A stretch of DNA of 64,000 nucleotides, taken from contig NZ_ANHY01000021.1 of the NCBI RefSeq assembly GCF_000315795.1, forward strand, positions 1 through 64,000, given 5' to 3'. This stretch comes from Caenispirillum salinarum AK4 (GTDB taxonomy: Bacteria > Pseudomonadota > Alphaproteobacteria > Rhodospirillales > Rhodospirillaceae). A program made the translations under genes and the position numbers. The notes beneath the pieces are model-generated. The model was not told where the DNA came from. It worked only from the letters and a program-made list of their open reading frames with translations, and searched no databases. Within the stretch, counting starts at the first letter, position 1. Each line of letters starts with the position of its first letter. This document shows positions 23,682 to 34,716 of the stretch, one piece after another.

Positions 23682-23810
23682 GTGGTTGAAATCATCGACG
23701 CTGCGGCGTGTGCTCCGCACACGCCTTCGTTTCGCCACGCCGGCTGGCGCGTGTACGACGGCACGCTTCGTCCGGTATGAGGCCCGCCGTCCGAGCAGGC
23801 CTCACCAAAG
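23682..23810. repeat. Hairpin repeat, divergent inverted copy C
   Basis: Read on the minus strand, this stretch ends with GCAGCGTCGATGATTTCAAC, which matches the end of copy A at 18 of 20 bases. It also has a CGCGCC...GGCGTG hairpin and a 9 bp hairpin (GGCGTGTGC with GCACACGCC, about 23705-23725) in the same order as the hairpins of copies A and B. The stems differ in sequence but keep pairing. A further hairpin, TGAGGC with GCCTCA, lies at about 23778-23803. Confidence 0.5.
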
Positions 23811-24001
23811 CATCCCGCGCGGACTAGCCGTCGGTATAATTTTCGCGCCTTGGCCGAAATCAAGGTTGAGCACACCCCCTTCGAGGTAGAAGGCTGTCCT
23901 TTGGATCGGGCCGCGCCGACGGACGATCCGGAGCAGAACAGCGTGCCGCCGCTTGGCGACGACGCTTCCCTCGAACCCAGACGATCAAGGGGTGGTCTGC
24001 C

Positions 24002-25702
24002 ATGAACCTCGGCGCTCTCCGTGTCTCCACCAAGATTTTCGCTCTCATCGGCGTCCTGGGCCTTGTGGCGGCGATCAACGCCGCCGTCGGCTACTATGGC
24101 CTGAACGTGCTGTCAGAGGATTCGCGCGGGCTGAACACGGCCTCCGCCGAAATCCGCCTTGGCGCGCGGCTCAGCCAGAACGTCGTCGAACTCAGCCGTG
24201 CCGAATACAGGCTGGCCGCCAATCCCGGTGCGCATCCAGAGGTGGTGGACCGGATCACCGACATCCGCACCGAGGCGCGCACCCGGCTCGACGAGGCGCG
24301 CGCCACGGCCGGGCCGGAGCAGGCGCGCATGCTCGACGAGACGGAAGCGGCCATTGAAAACTACGTTACCGCCCTGGAAGACACCGTGGCCGTCGCCCGC
24401 GCCCAGGCGGGCTCGGTAACGCTTGACGCGGGGCAGGAGGCCATCCTGGCATCGGTCCGTGACAGCCGGGCCGAGGCCGCCGTCCTGCGCAACGTGGTGG
24501 CCGACTACGTCAGCTACACCGACGACAAGGGAGACGCATTCGCCCGGCAGGCCGACGAGAACGCCGCCAGCCTCTCGACGACGGCGATCGTCGTCACCGT
24601 GGCGGGTCTGGCCCTCGGCCTGTTCCTGGGCTGGCTGTTCGCCATCAAGGGTACCGTCCAACCCATGAAGAAGGTGGTCGGCAACCTGAGGCAGCTGGCC
24701 GACGGCGACCTGGACATCAAGGTGGACGGTGCGGGCCGGAAGGACGAGGTCGGTGAGATCGCCCGCACGCTGGAGATCTTCCGCGCCAACATGCTGCACA
24801 CCCGGGAGATGGAGGAAGAAGCCCGGCTGCGCGAGGAGCGCGAGCAGGAGGAGCGCCACCGCCAGATGCTGCAGATGGCCGACGACTTCGAGGCCCGCGT
24901 CGGCAGCATCGTCGGCACCGTGTCCTCGGCTGCTGAGGAAATGCAGTCGACCTCGGAAAACCTGTCGGCCATGTCCGAGGAGGCATCCTCCCAGTCCACC
25001 ACCGTCGCGGCGGCCTCCGAACAGGCCTCGGCCAACGTGCAGACGGTCGCCTCGGCGACCGAGGAGCTGTCCAGCTCCATCGGCGAAATCGGCCAGCAGG
25101 TGGCGCGGTCGTCGGACATGGCGGCCCAGGCCACCAACCGCGCCGAAAGCACGCGCCAGCAGATGGAGGCCCTGGCCACGGCGGCCGAGGAGATCGGCGA
25201 GGTGGTCGACCTCATCAACGACATCGCCGACCAGACCAACCTTCTGGCGCTCAACGCGACCATAGAGGCCGCTCGCGCCGGTGACGCCGGCAAGGGATTC
25301 GCCGTGGTCGCCAACGAGGTCAAGACCCTGGCCGGCCAGGTTTCCAAGGCGACCGACCAGATCGCCGGCCAGGTGCAGGCGGTGCAGGGTGAAACCCGTG
25401 AGGCGGTCAAGGCCATCGGCAGCATCGTGACCGCCATCGGAGAGGTCAGCGAGACGGCGTCCGCCATCGCCTCGGCCGTGGAGGAACAGGGTGCGGCGAC
25501 GCAGGAAATCGCATCCAACGTCCAGCAGGCCGCCACCGGCACGCACGAGGTTTCCAGCAACATCCAGGGCGTGAACGAAGCGGCGCGCGAGACCGGCGCC
25601 GGGGCCGATCAGGTGCTGACGGCCTCCCGCCAGCTCGCCACCGATTCCCACCACCTGCGCAAGGCGATGGACGAATTCCTGGACCAGGTGCGGGCGGCGT
25701 GA
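24002..25702 (+). CDS. Methyl-accepting chemotaxis protein
   Basis: The 566-residue transmembrane receptor has a first membrane segment (about residues 12-34), a periplasmic four-helix sensor of about 160 residues, a second membrane segment (about 197-219), a HAMP domain and a long signalling coiled coil. The hairpin tip ([22 protein letters not shown]) binds CheA and CheW. The ligand is unknown. An AAGGGGTGG site precedes the ATG. No other chemotaxis gene lies nearby, so it is an orphan receptor. Confidence 0.93.
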   Translation: MNLGALRVSTKIFALIGVLGLVAAINAAVGYYGLNVLSEDSRGLNTASAEIRLGARLSQNVVELSRAEYRLAANPGAHPEVVDRITDIRTEARTRLDEARATAGPEQARMLDETEAAIENYVTALEDTVAVARAQAGSVTLDAGQEAILASVRDSRAEAAVLRNVVADYVSYTDDKGDAFARQADENAASLSTTAIVVTVAGLALGLFLGWLFAIKGTVQPMKKVVGNLRQLADGDLDIKVDGAGRKDEVGEIARTLEIFRANMLHTREMEEEARLREEREQEERHRQMLQMADDFEARVGSIVGTVSSAAEEMQSTSENLSAMSEEASSQSTTVAAASEQASANVQTVASATEELSSSIGEIGQQVARSSDMAAQATNRAESTRQQMEALATAAEEIGEVVDLINDIADQTNLLALNATIEAARAGDAGKGFAVVANEVKTLAGQVSKATDQIAGQVQAVQGETREAVKAIGSIVTAIGEVSETASAIASAVEEQGAATQEIASNVQQAATGTHEVSSNIQGVNEAARETGAGADQVLTASRQLATDSHHLRKAMDEFLDQVRAA

Positions 25703-25735
25703 GGCGCCACCCGCCGGTGGAGACGGCGCCTGGGA

Positions 25736-26218
25736 TCAGGCGCCCTCCAGCGCCGCCAGGTAGACCGGCAGCGGCGCGCCGCTCTTGACGGCGTTGAGCA
25801 CGATGCTGGCCTCGTGGGTGCGCACCAGCGGGTTTTCCACCAGCATCACGCGGACGAAGGCCTCGTACATGGCGATGTCGCGCGCCACGACCACGAGGCC
25901 ATAGTCGAACCCGCCGGTGACGTGCCAGCACGATATGACCTCGTCAGCCGCGAGCATCGTCGCCTCGAAGGCGGCGATGGTTTCGGGCTGTTTCTGCTGA
26001 AGGGTCACCCGGACCAGGGCCTGAACCCCGACACCCACCTTCTCCGGCTGAACAACCGAGACGTCCGCACGGATCACGCCGTGACGGCGGAGGCGGTCGG
26101 CGCGGCGCAGGCAGGCCGCCGGCGACAAATGAACGGTATCCGAAAGAGCAGCGCTCGTCTTGCGATTGTTCCGCTGCAACTCCGCCAAAAGGCGTGCGTC
26201 GAAGGTATCGAGGTGCAT
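25736..26218 (-). CDS. Lrp/AsnC family regulator
   Basis: The 160-residue protein has an N-terminal helix-turn-helix (FDARLLAELQRNNRKTSAAL, then LSPAACLRRADRLRRHGVI) and a C-terminal RAM/ActD ligand-binding domain (about residues 65-150, with VISCWHVTGGFDYGLVV). Lrp-type regulators respond to amino acids and often control transport or breakdown genes. It converges on the chemoreceptor gene and is divergent from the 385-residue unknown protein across a 637 bp gap. Confidence 0.92.
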   Translation of the reverse strand: MHLDTFDARLLAELQRNNRKTSAALSDTVHLSPAACLRRADRLRRHGVIRADVSVVQPEKVGVGVQALVRVTLQQKQPETIAAFEATMLAADEVISCWHVTGGFDYGLVVVARDIAMYEAFVRVMLVENPLVRTHEASIVLNAVKSGAPLPVYLAALEGA

Positions 26219-26855
26219 AATTTTCGAGTACGTCCAGTAATGACCGCTACCAAGAGGGAAGCGAACTGCGGAAATTTATCATGCAGCCCCTGCGTTTTGC
26301 GCGCATTTTTCGCGGTTATGCCGCTATCTTTCAACGTGTGGCGGCGCCGGTTTTCTCTATCCCGGGTGCACCGGTCCGTCGCGTTCCGGTCGAAATGCGT
26401 CAAATGGCGTTCGTGTACCCCCGGCGCCGATGCATGCCCCCGCCCGGACCGGCAGCCAACCGCTCGGCCCCTGCCCGCGTATCCTGCGGCCGGACGGCTG
26501 GCTGCCGACTGGTCGCGGACCGGATCACGCGGGCATTTCCTGGTCCGGTCCGGCCTTTCATTCCTCGCAAGAGAAGCTTGTGCATCCCGCCGTTCTGGCG
26601 ACCGGGAATGACCCGTCGGCGCCGCGGCGCGGGCTTGCTCCGCGCGGAAAAATGCATGCACGGAAGAGCCCCCTGGAAACAGCAGTCATAGACAGCCCTG
26701 ACGCCAGGAAGCGCCCCCAGTGCGTGACCCGGTGCCCCAGGCGGGCCAGCAAGGAACGCCTGCTAACTACATGAAATGGGACGATTTTCCTGTTTACTTA
26801 CTAGTCGAATCATTGGATGAGTCTTCTTGGTTGAACCCAATATAAAGGACTACCA
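26219..26855. other. 637 bp non-coding gap
   Basis: Open frames here lack family matches or good ribosome sites and overlap each other on both strands, so I call no gene. The last 100 bases before 26856 are clearly more AT-rich than the surroundings and should carry the promoter of the next gene. Confidence 0.55.
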
Positions 26856-28013
26856 ATGAGCGAACCCAAAGCCAAGGACGGCTACATTCTTCTCGACCGC
26901 AAACTGTCGAAGTCGTTCATGACGGCGGCGTCGGTGCCGACCAACCTGGAGACGCGTTACGGTGGCGCGGGTGGCGCACGCGGCATCTTCGCGATCGTGC
27001 CCTTCATCGGAATCCTCGGTCCGCTGGGCATCGCCCTTGAAGGCGCGATCACGTGGTCGACGATTAACAATCCGCAGACGATCCGCGACCTGAAAAAGGC
27101 CAAGGACGAAATCAATCATATCGATTTCAAGGAGGCGCATGACCGGCAGGTCGGCCAGAATGTCTCCTTCGAGGTGGTCGCCCTCCAGCGCGACCCCGAC
27201 ACCGTCGACCTGGTCGTCAAGGCCCACGCCAACTACGTCACGGCCTTCAAGAACTCCGTGGACGATCCGGCGGCGATGCGGTCGCTGTTCCGCGACAAGG
27301 CGGTTTTCGCGCTGGGCGGCGACGCGCTGCGGAAGCAGGGCCATGCGCTGCCGCATACGACCATGGTCATGGACCCCAGCTCGCTCGCACCGCCGACCGT
27401 GCTGAACGAAGTGACCTACCAGTACTCGAACACCTGGTCCCTCGACGCCGGTTTCTCCGGCAGCATCGGCGGCGGCAGCGGCGGCGACGGCGCGATCACC
27501 GGCGGGTACTCTTTTACCACGTCCGCCTCGACAACCCGGTCGGACTTCGGCATGACGCGCACCAGCCGTGGCCCCCTGGCCTCCATGTGGTCGGCCGATC
27601 TGCAGAACGTGTACGAGGGCCATCATGCGTTCCCGTACAACACGGCCAAGCTTGAATCGGTCATCGGCCATTCGATCTTCGCGAACTGGGTGCGCTCGGT
27701 GCCGGCGGCCGCCGAGGGTGACCTCGACCTGGAGTACCTGGCCGCCGTTACCGTCCGCGGGCCGCTTCCCAAGACGATCCGCGTGCCGTTCGCGCTGAAC
27801 CAGCGCTTGATCCATGCTGAAGTCGACGGCCGCTGGGGCGCTCCGGGCGCCCGCGTCGGCGGCATGCCGATCGTGCTCCCCAATACCGTGGAGACCAACG
27901 GCTTCCTGGTCGTGGATACCGAGTCCTGGACGGTTTCGGTCGAGGACACGGAGACCAGCTTCATGAACACCAAGCAGATTCTTGCGAAACTTCTGGAGAA
28001 AGCAGACGCCTGA
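26856..28013 (+). CDS. Unrecognised 385-residue protein, toxin-like middle
   Basis: An AAGGA site precedes the ATG. Residues 42-70 are hydrophobic and Gly-rich (IFAIVPFIGILGPLGIALEG), then comes a charged helical stretch. From about residue 187 the protein is rich in alternating beta pattern (VTYQYSNTWS), a Gly/Ser run (198-218) and SFTTSASTTRSDF, then SMWSADLQNVYEG. This order recalls the leukocidin/hemolysin beta-barrel toxin domain, where a glycine-rich stem is followed by a Tyr/Ser-rich strand and a Trp-containing strand. There is no signal peptide, which argues against a simple secreted toxin. I do not claim a family. The AT-rich upstream DNA hints at acquisition. Confidence 0.6.
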   Translation: MSEPKAKDGYILLDRKLSKSFMTAASVPTNLETRYGGAGGARGIFAIVPFIGILGPLGIALEGAITWSTINNPQTIRDLKKAKDEINHIDFKEAHDRQVGQNVSFEVVALQRDPDTVDLVVKAHANYVTAFKNSVDDPAAMRSLFRDKAVFALGGDALRKQGHALPHTTMVMDPSSLAPPTVLNEVTYQYSNTWSLDAGFSGSIGGGSGGDGAITGGYSFTTSASTTRSDFGMTRTSRGPLASMWSADLQNVYEGHHAFPYNTAKLESVIGHSIFANWVRSVPAAAEGDLDLEYLAAVTVRGPLPKTIRVPFALNQRLIHAEVDGRWGAPGARVGGMPIVLPNTVETNGFLVVDTESWTVSVEDTETSFMNTKQILAKLLEKADA

Positions 28014-28039
28014 GGAGCGCTGACGGCCTGAGTTCGGCG

Positions 28040-28082
28040 TGCGCGGCCGGCGGTGATCCTTGCGGGACCACCGGCCGCGCGC
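28040..28082 (+). terminator. Hairpin after the 385-residue gene
   Basis: GCGCGGCCGG pairs with CCGGCCGCGC, extended across a one-base bulge. It lies between convergent genes and has no clear T-run, so it is a terminator-like hairpin only. Confidence 0.5.
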
Positions 28083-28088
28083 GCCCCG

Positions 28089-28478
28089 TTATTCCGCCGG
28101 CACCTCGCGCTTGCGGCCGGCCTCGTCGATGGCGACGAAGGTGAAGGTGGCTTCCGTGACCTTCTCCTGCTCCCACGTTCCGCGCCGCAGGACCCAGGCT
28201 TCGACCTTCATGGTCAGCGACGTGCGGCCGACCCGCTCCACCGAGGTGTAGCAGGTCAGTTCGTCGCCCACGCGCACCGGCTTGTGGAAGGCCATGCCGT
28301 CGACCGCCACCGTCGCCACACGCCCGCGAGCCCGCTTGGAGGCCGCGACGCCACCCGCGATGTCCATCTGCGACATCAGCCAGCCGCCGAAGATGTCGCC
28401 GGCCGGATTGGTGTCGGCGGGCATGGCGAGCGTGCGGATGGCGATCTCTCCGACGGGCTGTTCGGTCTGGGTCGTCAT
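28089..28478 (-). CDS. yciA: Acyl-CoA thioesterase, YciA type
   Basis: The 129-residue protein is a hotdog-fold thioesterase that releases free acid from acyl-CoA. It carries the family text NPAGDIFGGWLMSQMDIAG, which includes the active-site Asp, and VDGMAFHKPVRVGD. The ATG at 28478 (MTTQTEQ) is chosen as the start of the homologous region. It is divergent from parE across 121 bp. Confidence 0.9.
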   Translation of the reverse strand: MTTQTEQPVGEIAIRTLAMPADTNPAGDIFGGWLMSQMDIAGGVAASKRARGRVATVAVDGMAFHKPVRVGDELTCYTSVERVGRTSLTMKVEAWVLRRGTWEQEKVTEATFTFVAIDEAGRKREVPAE

Positions 28479-28599
28479 GGTGGTTCGTGTCCCTCGACAA
28501 TGGGTTGATGGGGTTTTTCCACACCATATAGCGGCGGGCGAACGATGGCGCCACGGCATCGTCTTGCTGGCGTGGCGGACCCTCCATATAATGCGCGCC

Positions 28600-30588
<1,989 letters not shown>

Positions 30589-30601
30589 GGCGGGCGGATC
30601 C

Positions 30602-31216
30602 ATGGCCGCGCGCTTCGATCGGGATCAACTGCAGGACGCGCTCGACCGGCTGGGAGAAGCGGCAGCCGCCAACCACACGCAGTTGGACCTGGCGGTTTAT
30701 GGCGGGGCGGCCCTCATGCTCGCCAGTCGCTTCCGCTACGCGTCCGAGGATGTGGACATCGCCTCCATCGGCGAGTGGCCGGACTGGTTGCGGAAGGCCG
30801 TCGACAAGGTCGCCCGCGATAACGGGTGGGCCGCCGATTGGCTGAACGACGCCATCCAGTTCCACCTGAGCCCGGCCGCGACGCAGTCGGACGATCACCT
30901 GGAGTTCGGCACCTATCCGCGACGCGGGGAGCCGGGCCTGCGCGTCTTCGTCCCCAGCGCGGAGTACCTTCTCGCCCTGAAGCTTAAGGCGATGCGGGTG
31001 GCCGACCCGGTGAAAGGGCCGCTGGAGGCGCGCGACATCCGCAAGCTCATGGCGGCCTGCGGCCTGACGGGGATTGACGACGCCATCGCCATCCTTGGAC
31101 AGTACTTCCCTCGGTCGGCGGCGGATGCCGACAAGCAGCGCTTTCTCCTCAAGCATGTGCTGTCGCAGGAGGACCCGGACGATGACCCGCCCGACTACCC
31201 TGTCCGAGACCTATGA
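30602..31216 (+). CDS. Nucleotidyltransferase-like protein (DUF6036/AbiEii-like)
   Basis: The 204-residue protein has a VYGGAALMLASRF stretch followed by SEDVDIAS, the pattern of a minimal nucleotidyltransferase: a GG motif, then D-x-D for metal binding. A later YLLALKLKAMR helix is typical of the AbiEii/DUF6036 group, some of which are toxins of type IV toxin-antitoxin systems. It starts 13 bp after parE and its end overlaps the next gene by 35 bp. The pair looks like a two-gene module, but no toxicity can be shown from sequence. Confidence 0.7.
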   Translation: MAARFDRDQLQDALDRLGEAAAANHTQLDLAVYGGAALMLASRFRYASEDVDIASIGEWPDWLRKAVDKVARDNGWAADWLNDAIQFHLSPAATQSDDHLEFGTYPRRGEPGLRVFVPSAEYLLALKLKAMRVADPVKGPLEARDIRKLMAACGLTGIDDAIAILGQYFPRSAADADKQRFLLKHVLSQEDPDDDPPDYPVRDL

Positions 31217-31595
31217 CCGGATCGCCCAGGGCGAGCCGCGCGAGGGTCTGTTCGCGGGCTTCCTCGATACGTTCTACGGCACCGACGACCTCGACCGGCA
31301 GGCCGCCATGCTGGCCGACGAACCGGCGCTGCTGGAGGATGCTCGGCTGAACGCCCTGGCCGGCGGCATGGCGGAATACCTGTCCAAGCAGGTCATCCGC
31401 CGTGCGCCGCCCCGGTGGGCATCCGGCCCCGCGCGGCGGCTGGCGGAGCCGTGGTTCACGGTGGAGAACGCCGGGCCCGGCATGAAGGAATGGCTGGTGT
31501 TCTCCTCCCCGGCGGAGTTCCTCCACCGGAACATCTTCACCGAGAGCCAGCCGTTCCGCCGCGCAAGCCAGGCCCGCCCGCGCTCGCCATCGTAG
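31182..31595 (+). CDS. Small unknown protein, partner of the nucleotidyltransferase-like gene
   Basis: The 137-residue protein starts inside the end of the preceding gene (35 bp overlap) with GGAGGACC upstream. The product is acidic at the start (ETYDRIAQGEPREGLFAGFLDTFY), then has IRRAPPRWASGPARRLAEPWF. I do not recognise a family. Overlapping genes suggest translational coupling and a joint role. In known AbiE modules the antitoxin usually comes first, so the order here is not the standard one. Confidence 0.65.
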   Translation: MTRPTTLSETYDRIAQGEPREGLFAGFLDTFYGTDDLDRQAAMLADEPALLEDARLNALAGGMAEYLSKQVIRRAPPRWASGPARRLAEPWFTVENAGPGMKEWLVFSSPAEFLHRNIFTESQPFRRASQARPRSPS

Positions 31596-31604
31596 GCGGC
31601 AGAA

Positions 31605-32561
31605 TCAGGCGCCTTCCCCCACCGTGTCCGCTGCATGAGCGCCCCGGCGGCCCAAGGGTTCGCGCCGGCCGTGGGTGGTGTCGTGCTTCGTCTGGCGTTC
31701 CAGTTCGGCGTTGATCTCCGCGCCCAGCAGGACGATGAAGGCCGACAGGTACAGCCACATCATCAGGACCACGACGCCCGCGAGCGACCCGTAGCTCTCG
31801 TTGTAGCTGCCGAAGTAGCGGACATAGAGCGAGAACAGCACCGACGCCGCCACCCACAGCAGCGCGGCGATGACCGAGCCGGGCGTCACCCACTGCCACC
31901 GCGCCTTGTCGCGGTCGGGCGCCACGCGGTAGATGACCGCCAGCGCGCCCATGACCAGCACGATCAGCAGCGGCCACCGCCCCAGCGAGACGATCCACTG
32001 CAGCGTCGACGGCAGGCCCAGCGACCCCACCAGCGCCGGGACGGCGGCGATCAGCACCAGCGAGACGATGACGAACAGGATGGCGGCCACGGTCAGGCCC
32101 AGGATGATCGCAGTCTTGCGGACGAAGCCGCGCTCATCCCTTTCGTCGTAGGCGATGTCCACCCCGCCCACCAGCGCCTTCATGCCCTTGGATGAACTCC
32201 AGATGGCGGCCAGCAGCCCGATGATCGCCCCGATCCCCAGCGCGCTGGACGAGGCGGACGCCAGCCGCTGAAGCTGCTGGCTGATGACCTGTTGGGCGCT
32301 GTCGGGCAGGGCGCCGCTGATGGCCTGGATCTGGGTCGTGACCTGTTCCGGGCTCGCGAACAGGCCGTAGATGGTCAGGATCGCCGCGAGCGCCGGGAAC
32401 ACCGACAGCAGCGAGAAAAACGCCACGCCGGCGGCGACGATGCTGATGTTGTCGTCGCCCAGCTCCGTCTTGACGCGCATGGCGACGTCCTTCCATCCGC
32501 GCCTGGGAATCTCGCGCGGACGCTCGGCCTCGCGGCCCCGGCTGTCCCGTGCCTTGCTCAT
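31605..32561 (-). CDS. YihY/BrkB family inner-membrane protein
   Basis: The 318-residue protein has about six membrane segments, starting with SIVAAGVAFFSLLSVFPALAA, which is the family signature. The family name comes from a Bordetella locus (BrkB), and its members were once called ribonuclease BN; the function is unclear. Charged tails sit at both ends. The ATG at 32561 follows a purine-rich site. It is divergent from the radical SAM gene across 230 bp. Confidence 0.9.
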   Translation of the reverse strand: MSKARDSRGREAERPREIPRRGWKDVAMRVKTELGDDNISIVAAGVAFFSLLSVFPALAAILTIYGLFASPEQVTTQIQAISGALPDSAQQVISQQLQRLASASSSALGIGAIIGLLAAIWSSSKGMKALVGGVDIAYDERDERGFVRKTAIILGLTVAAILFVIVSLVLIAAVPALVGSLGLPSTLQWIVSLGRWPLLIVLVMGALAVIYRVAPDRDKARWQWVTPGSVIAALLWVAASVLFSLYVRYFGSYNESYGSLAGVVVLMMWLYLSAFIVLLGAEINAELERQTKHDTTHGRREPLGRRGAHAADTVGEGA

Positions 32562-32791
32562 CTCCGCATCCTCTCTCCGCACGAGGCGTCTTCGGTATGA
32601 AGCGGAGAACGGGCGGACACGGGAGGGGGGTTGAAAGAAGCACCCGGACAGCTGCCGCTTCTTCTTTTATCGCCAATCTTTCCGCCGCCGCCCTCCCCCT
32701 TCCGCCTAGTCTTCGGAACCTTCCCGCGCCCCCAACGCTTGCCCTTGAACATCCCCAGGCATCCCAAGCGTCACGGAAGGGCGGTATCGTC

Positions 32792-34234
32792 ATGCGGACA
32801 CGGGTCATCCACCTCATCAATCCCAAGACCGACAGCCTCACCACGCGCCCCATCTACATGAAGCGCGCCCTGTATTCCCCGCTGGCGGGGCTGCTGGCGG
32901 TGGCGGCCTGCATCCCGCAGGACCGCTACGAGGTGGTGCTGACCGACGAGAACATCGAGGACATCGACTTCGACCTGGAGTGCGACATGGTCGGCATCTC
33001 GGCCATGACCTCTTACGTCAACCGCGGCTACCAGATCGCAGACCGCTTCCGGGCCCGCGGCATTCCCGTCGTCATGGGCGGCGTCCACCCCAGCTTCATG
33101 CCGAAGGAGGCGCTGTCCCACGCCGATGCGGTGTGCATCGGCGAGGCGGAACTGGTCATGCCGCGCATCCTGGACGACTTGGAGAAAGGCGACCTGCGCG
33201 GCACCTATCGCGCTGACACGCTGTGTCCCATGGAGGGCATGCCCATGCCGCGCTACGACCTGGTGAAGGGCCACCGCTATGTGAACAAGACCTTCGTGCA
33301 GACCTCGCGCGGCTGCCACCAGGCCTGCACCTTCTGTGCCGAGCCGCTGATGAATGGGCTGAAGTTCCGCTACCGCCCCATCCCCGAGGTCATCCATGAA
33401 ATGGAGACCTGCGGCCAGCGCACGGTGTCCATCAACGACGCGGACTTCTTCGGCACGCGCGAGCGCCCCATGGAGCTGATGAAGGCCCTGCGCGGGCGCG
33501 GCATCAAGTGGCAGGCCGGCGTCACGTCCAAGCTGGCGGGCGATGACGAGATGCTGGACCTGGCGGCCGAAAGCGGCTGCACCATGATGTCCATCGGCTT
33601 CGAGAGCATCTCCCGCGACACGCTGAAAAGCGTCCACAAGTCGGTCAACCGCCCCGACGATTACGTGAAGCTGGTGGAGAAGATCCACAGACACGGCATC
33701 ATGGTGTTCGGGCTGTTCATGTTCGGCTTCGACACCGACGACGCCGACGTGTTCGACGAGACGGCGCGCTTCAACATCGACGCCGGCTTCGACATGACGG
33801 CGTACTCGGTGCTGACGCCGTACCCGGGCACGTTGACGTGGTACGAGATGAAGCGCGCCGGGCGGCTGGTCAGCCACGACTGGACCAAGTACGACCAGGC
33901 CCACATCGTCTACCGGCCCGAGCGCATGGACGCCGAAACCCTGCGCGACGGCCACCGCCGGGCCTTCCGCACCTTCTACAGCGGCTCCAGCATGGCCAAA
34001 CGCTTCCCCTGGACGGGCCCGCGCGACCGGACCATGTGGACCATCTACAACCTGTTCATGAAGAAGGGCGCGGCCGGCGACAAGCGCTTCAAGCAGGTGG
34101 CGCCGGAAACGGCCAAGACGCAGCACGCCCCCATGCCGCCCATCCTGCCGACGAAGAAGGACTGGCGGAACGCCATCCTGTCGGACGCCGAAACGGCCGG
34201 CGCCTTCAAGACGGCGGAAAAGGCGCGGCGCTAG
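32792..34234 (+). CDS. B12-binding-like radical SAM protein
   Basis: The 480-residue protein has an N-terminal Rossmann domain like the cobalamin-binding domain of radical SAM enzymes (GISAMTSYVNRGY, VVMGGVHPSFMPKEAL), followed by the radical SAM core. Its cluster motif is CHQACTFC, a canonical CxxxCxxC. The usual DxHxxG lower-ligand motif is not seen, so cobalamin, if bound, may be base-off or absent. Homologues include tetrapyrrole-ring and hopanoid enzymes, but the substrate here is unknown. GGAAGGG precedes the ATG. The stop overlaps the stop of the convergent small gene. Confidence 0.85.
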   Translation: MRTRVIHLINPKTDSLTTRPIYMKRALYSPLAGLLAVAACIPQDRYEVVLTDENIEDIDFDLECDMVGISAMTSYVNRGYQIADRFRARGIPVVMGGVHPSFMPKEALSHADAVCIGEAELVMPRILDDLEKGDLRGTYRADTLCPMEGMPMPRYDLVKGHRYVNKTFVQTSRGCHQACTFCAEPLMNGLKFRYRPIPEVIHEMETCGQRTVSINDADFFGTRERPMELMKALRGRGIKWQAGVTSKLAGDDEMLDLAAESGCTMMSIGFESISRDTLKSVHKSVNRPDDYVKLVEKIHRHGIMVFGLFMFGFDTDDADVFDETARFNIDAGFDMTAYSVLTPYPGTLTWYEMKRAGRLVSHDWTKYDQAHIVYRPERMDAETLRDGHRRAFRTFYSGSSMAKRFPWTGPRDRTMWTIYNLFMKKGAAGDKRFKQVAPETAKTQHAPMPPILPTKKDWRNAILSDAETAGAFKTAEKARR

Positions 34235-34506
34235 CCGCTGGCGCCGCTGCCGTCACCGCTGTCCGGCGGCGGCGTGCGGCGTTCCGCGACACCTCCGAAG
34301 ACCACCAGGATCACGCCCGCTGCGGCGATGAACAGCAGCGCCTCGCCGATGCTCTGGGGGTCGATCACGACGGCGGCGGCCGTCAGGAACGCCAGAACGC
34401 AGGCGACCAGCACCCAGCCCTGCCACGTGATGGGAATGTAGGTCCAGCCGAAGCTGGGGCCCAGGGCACCGTGGCGGCGGCGGAACCAGATGGGGCGGTC
34501 GGTCAT
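34231..34506 (-). CDS. Small two-segment membrane protein
   Basis: The 91-residue protein begins MTDRPIWFRRRHG, then has two hydrophobic segments (ITWQGWVLVACVLAFL and LLFIAAAGVILVVF) and a polar tail. This outline is common among alphaproteobacterial proteins of unknown role. Its stop codon shares bases with the stop of the radical SAM gene (GCTAGC), so the two genes converge with overlapping ends. Confidence 0.75.
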   Translation of the reverse strand: MTDRPIWFRRRHGALGPSFGWTYIPITWQGWVLVACVLAFLTAAAVVIDPQSIGEALLFIAAAGVILVVFGGVAERRTPPPDSGDGSGASG

Positions 34507-34716
34507 GGGCGAGCGTCCTTGCGGCCGGGAAAAGCGGAAAGCGGTTTCGCGCCATCCTTAGCCTCCGCCGCCCCGGCCGTCCAGATACTGAAATTCATGC
34601 AACCTTCTTCTGGTTGTTGGCGTTTCGATGGACGTGAAAAGCGGGCCGTTCGCCCCGGCATCCACGGCCGGGCGCGGGCCGCGTTGTCCTGATCGCACCA
34701 CGTCTTAGGGGGCCTC

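Noticed and set aside
26219-26855. Several open frames of 64-195 codons in the 637 bp gap
   Set aside because: They overlap each other on both strands, have Arg/Pro-rich composition and lack homology and good ribosome sites.
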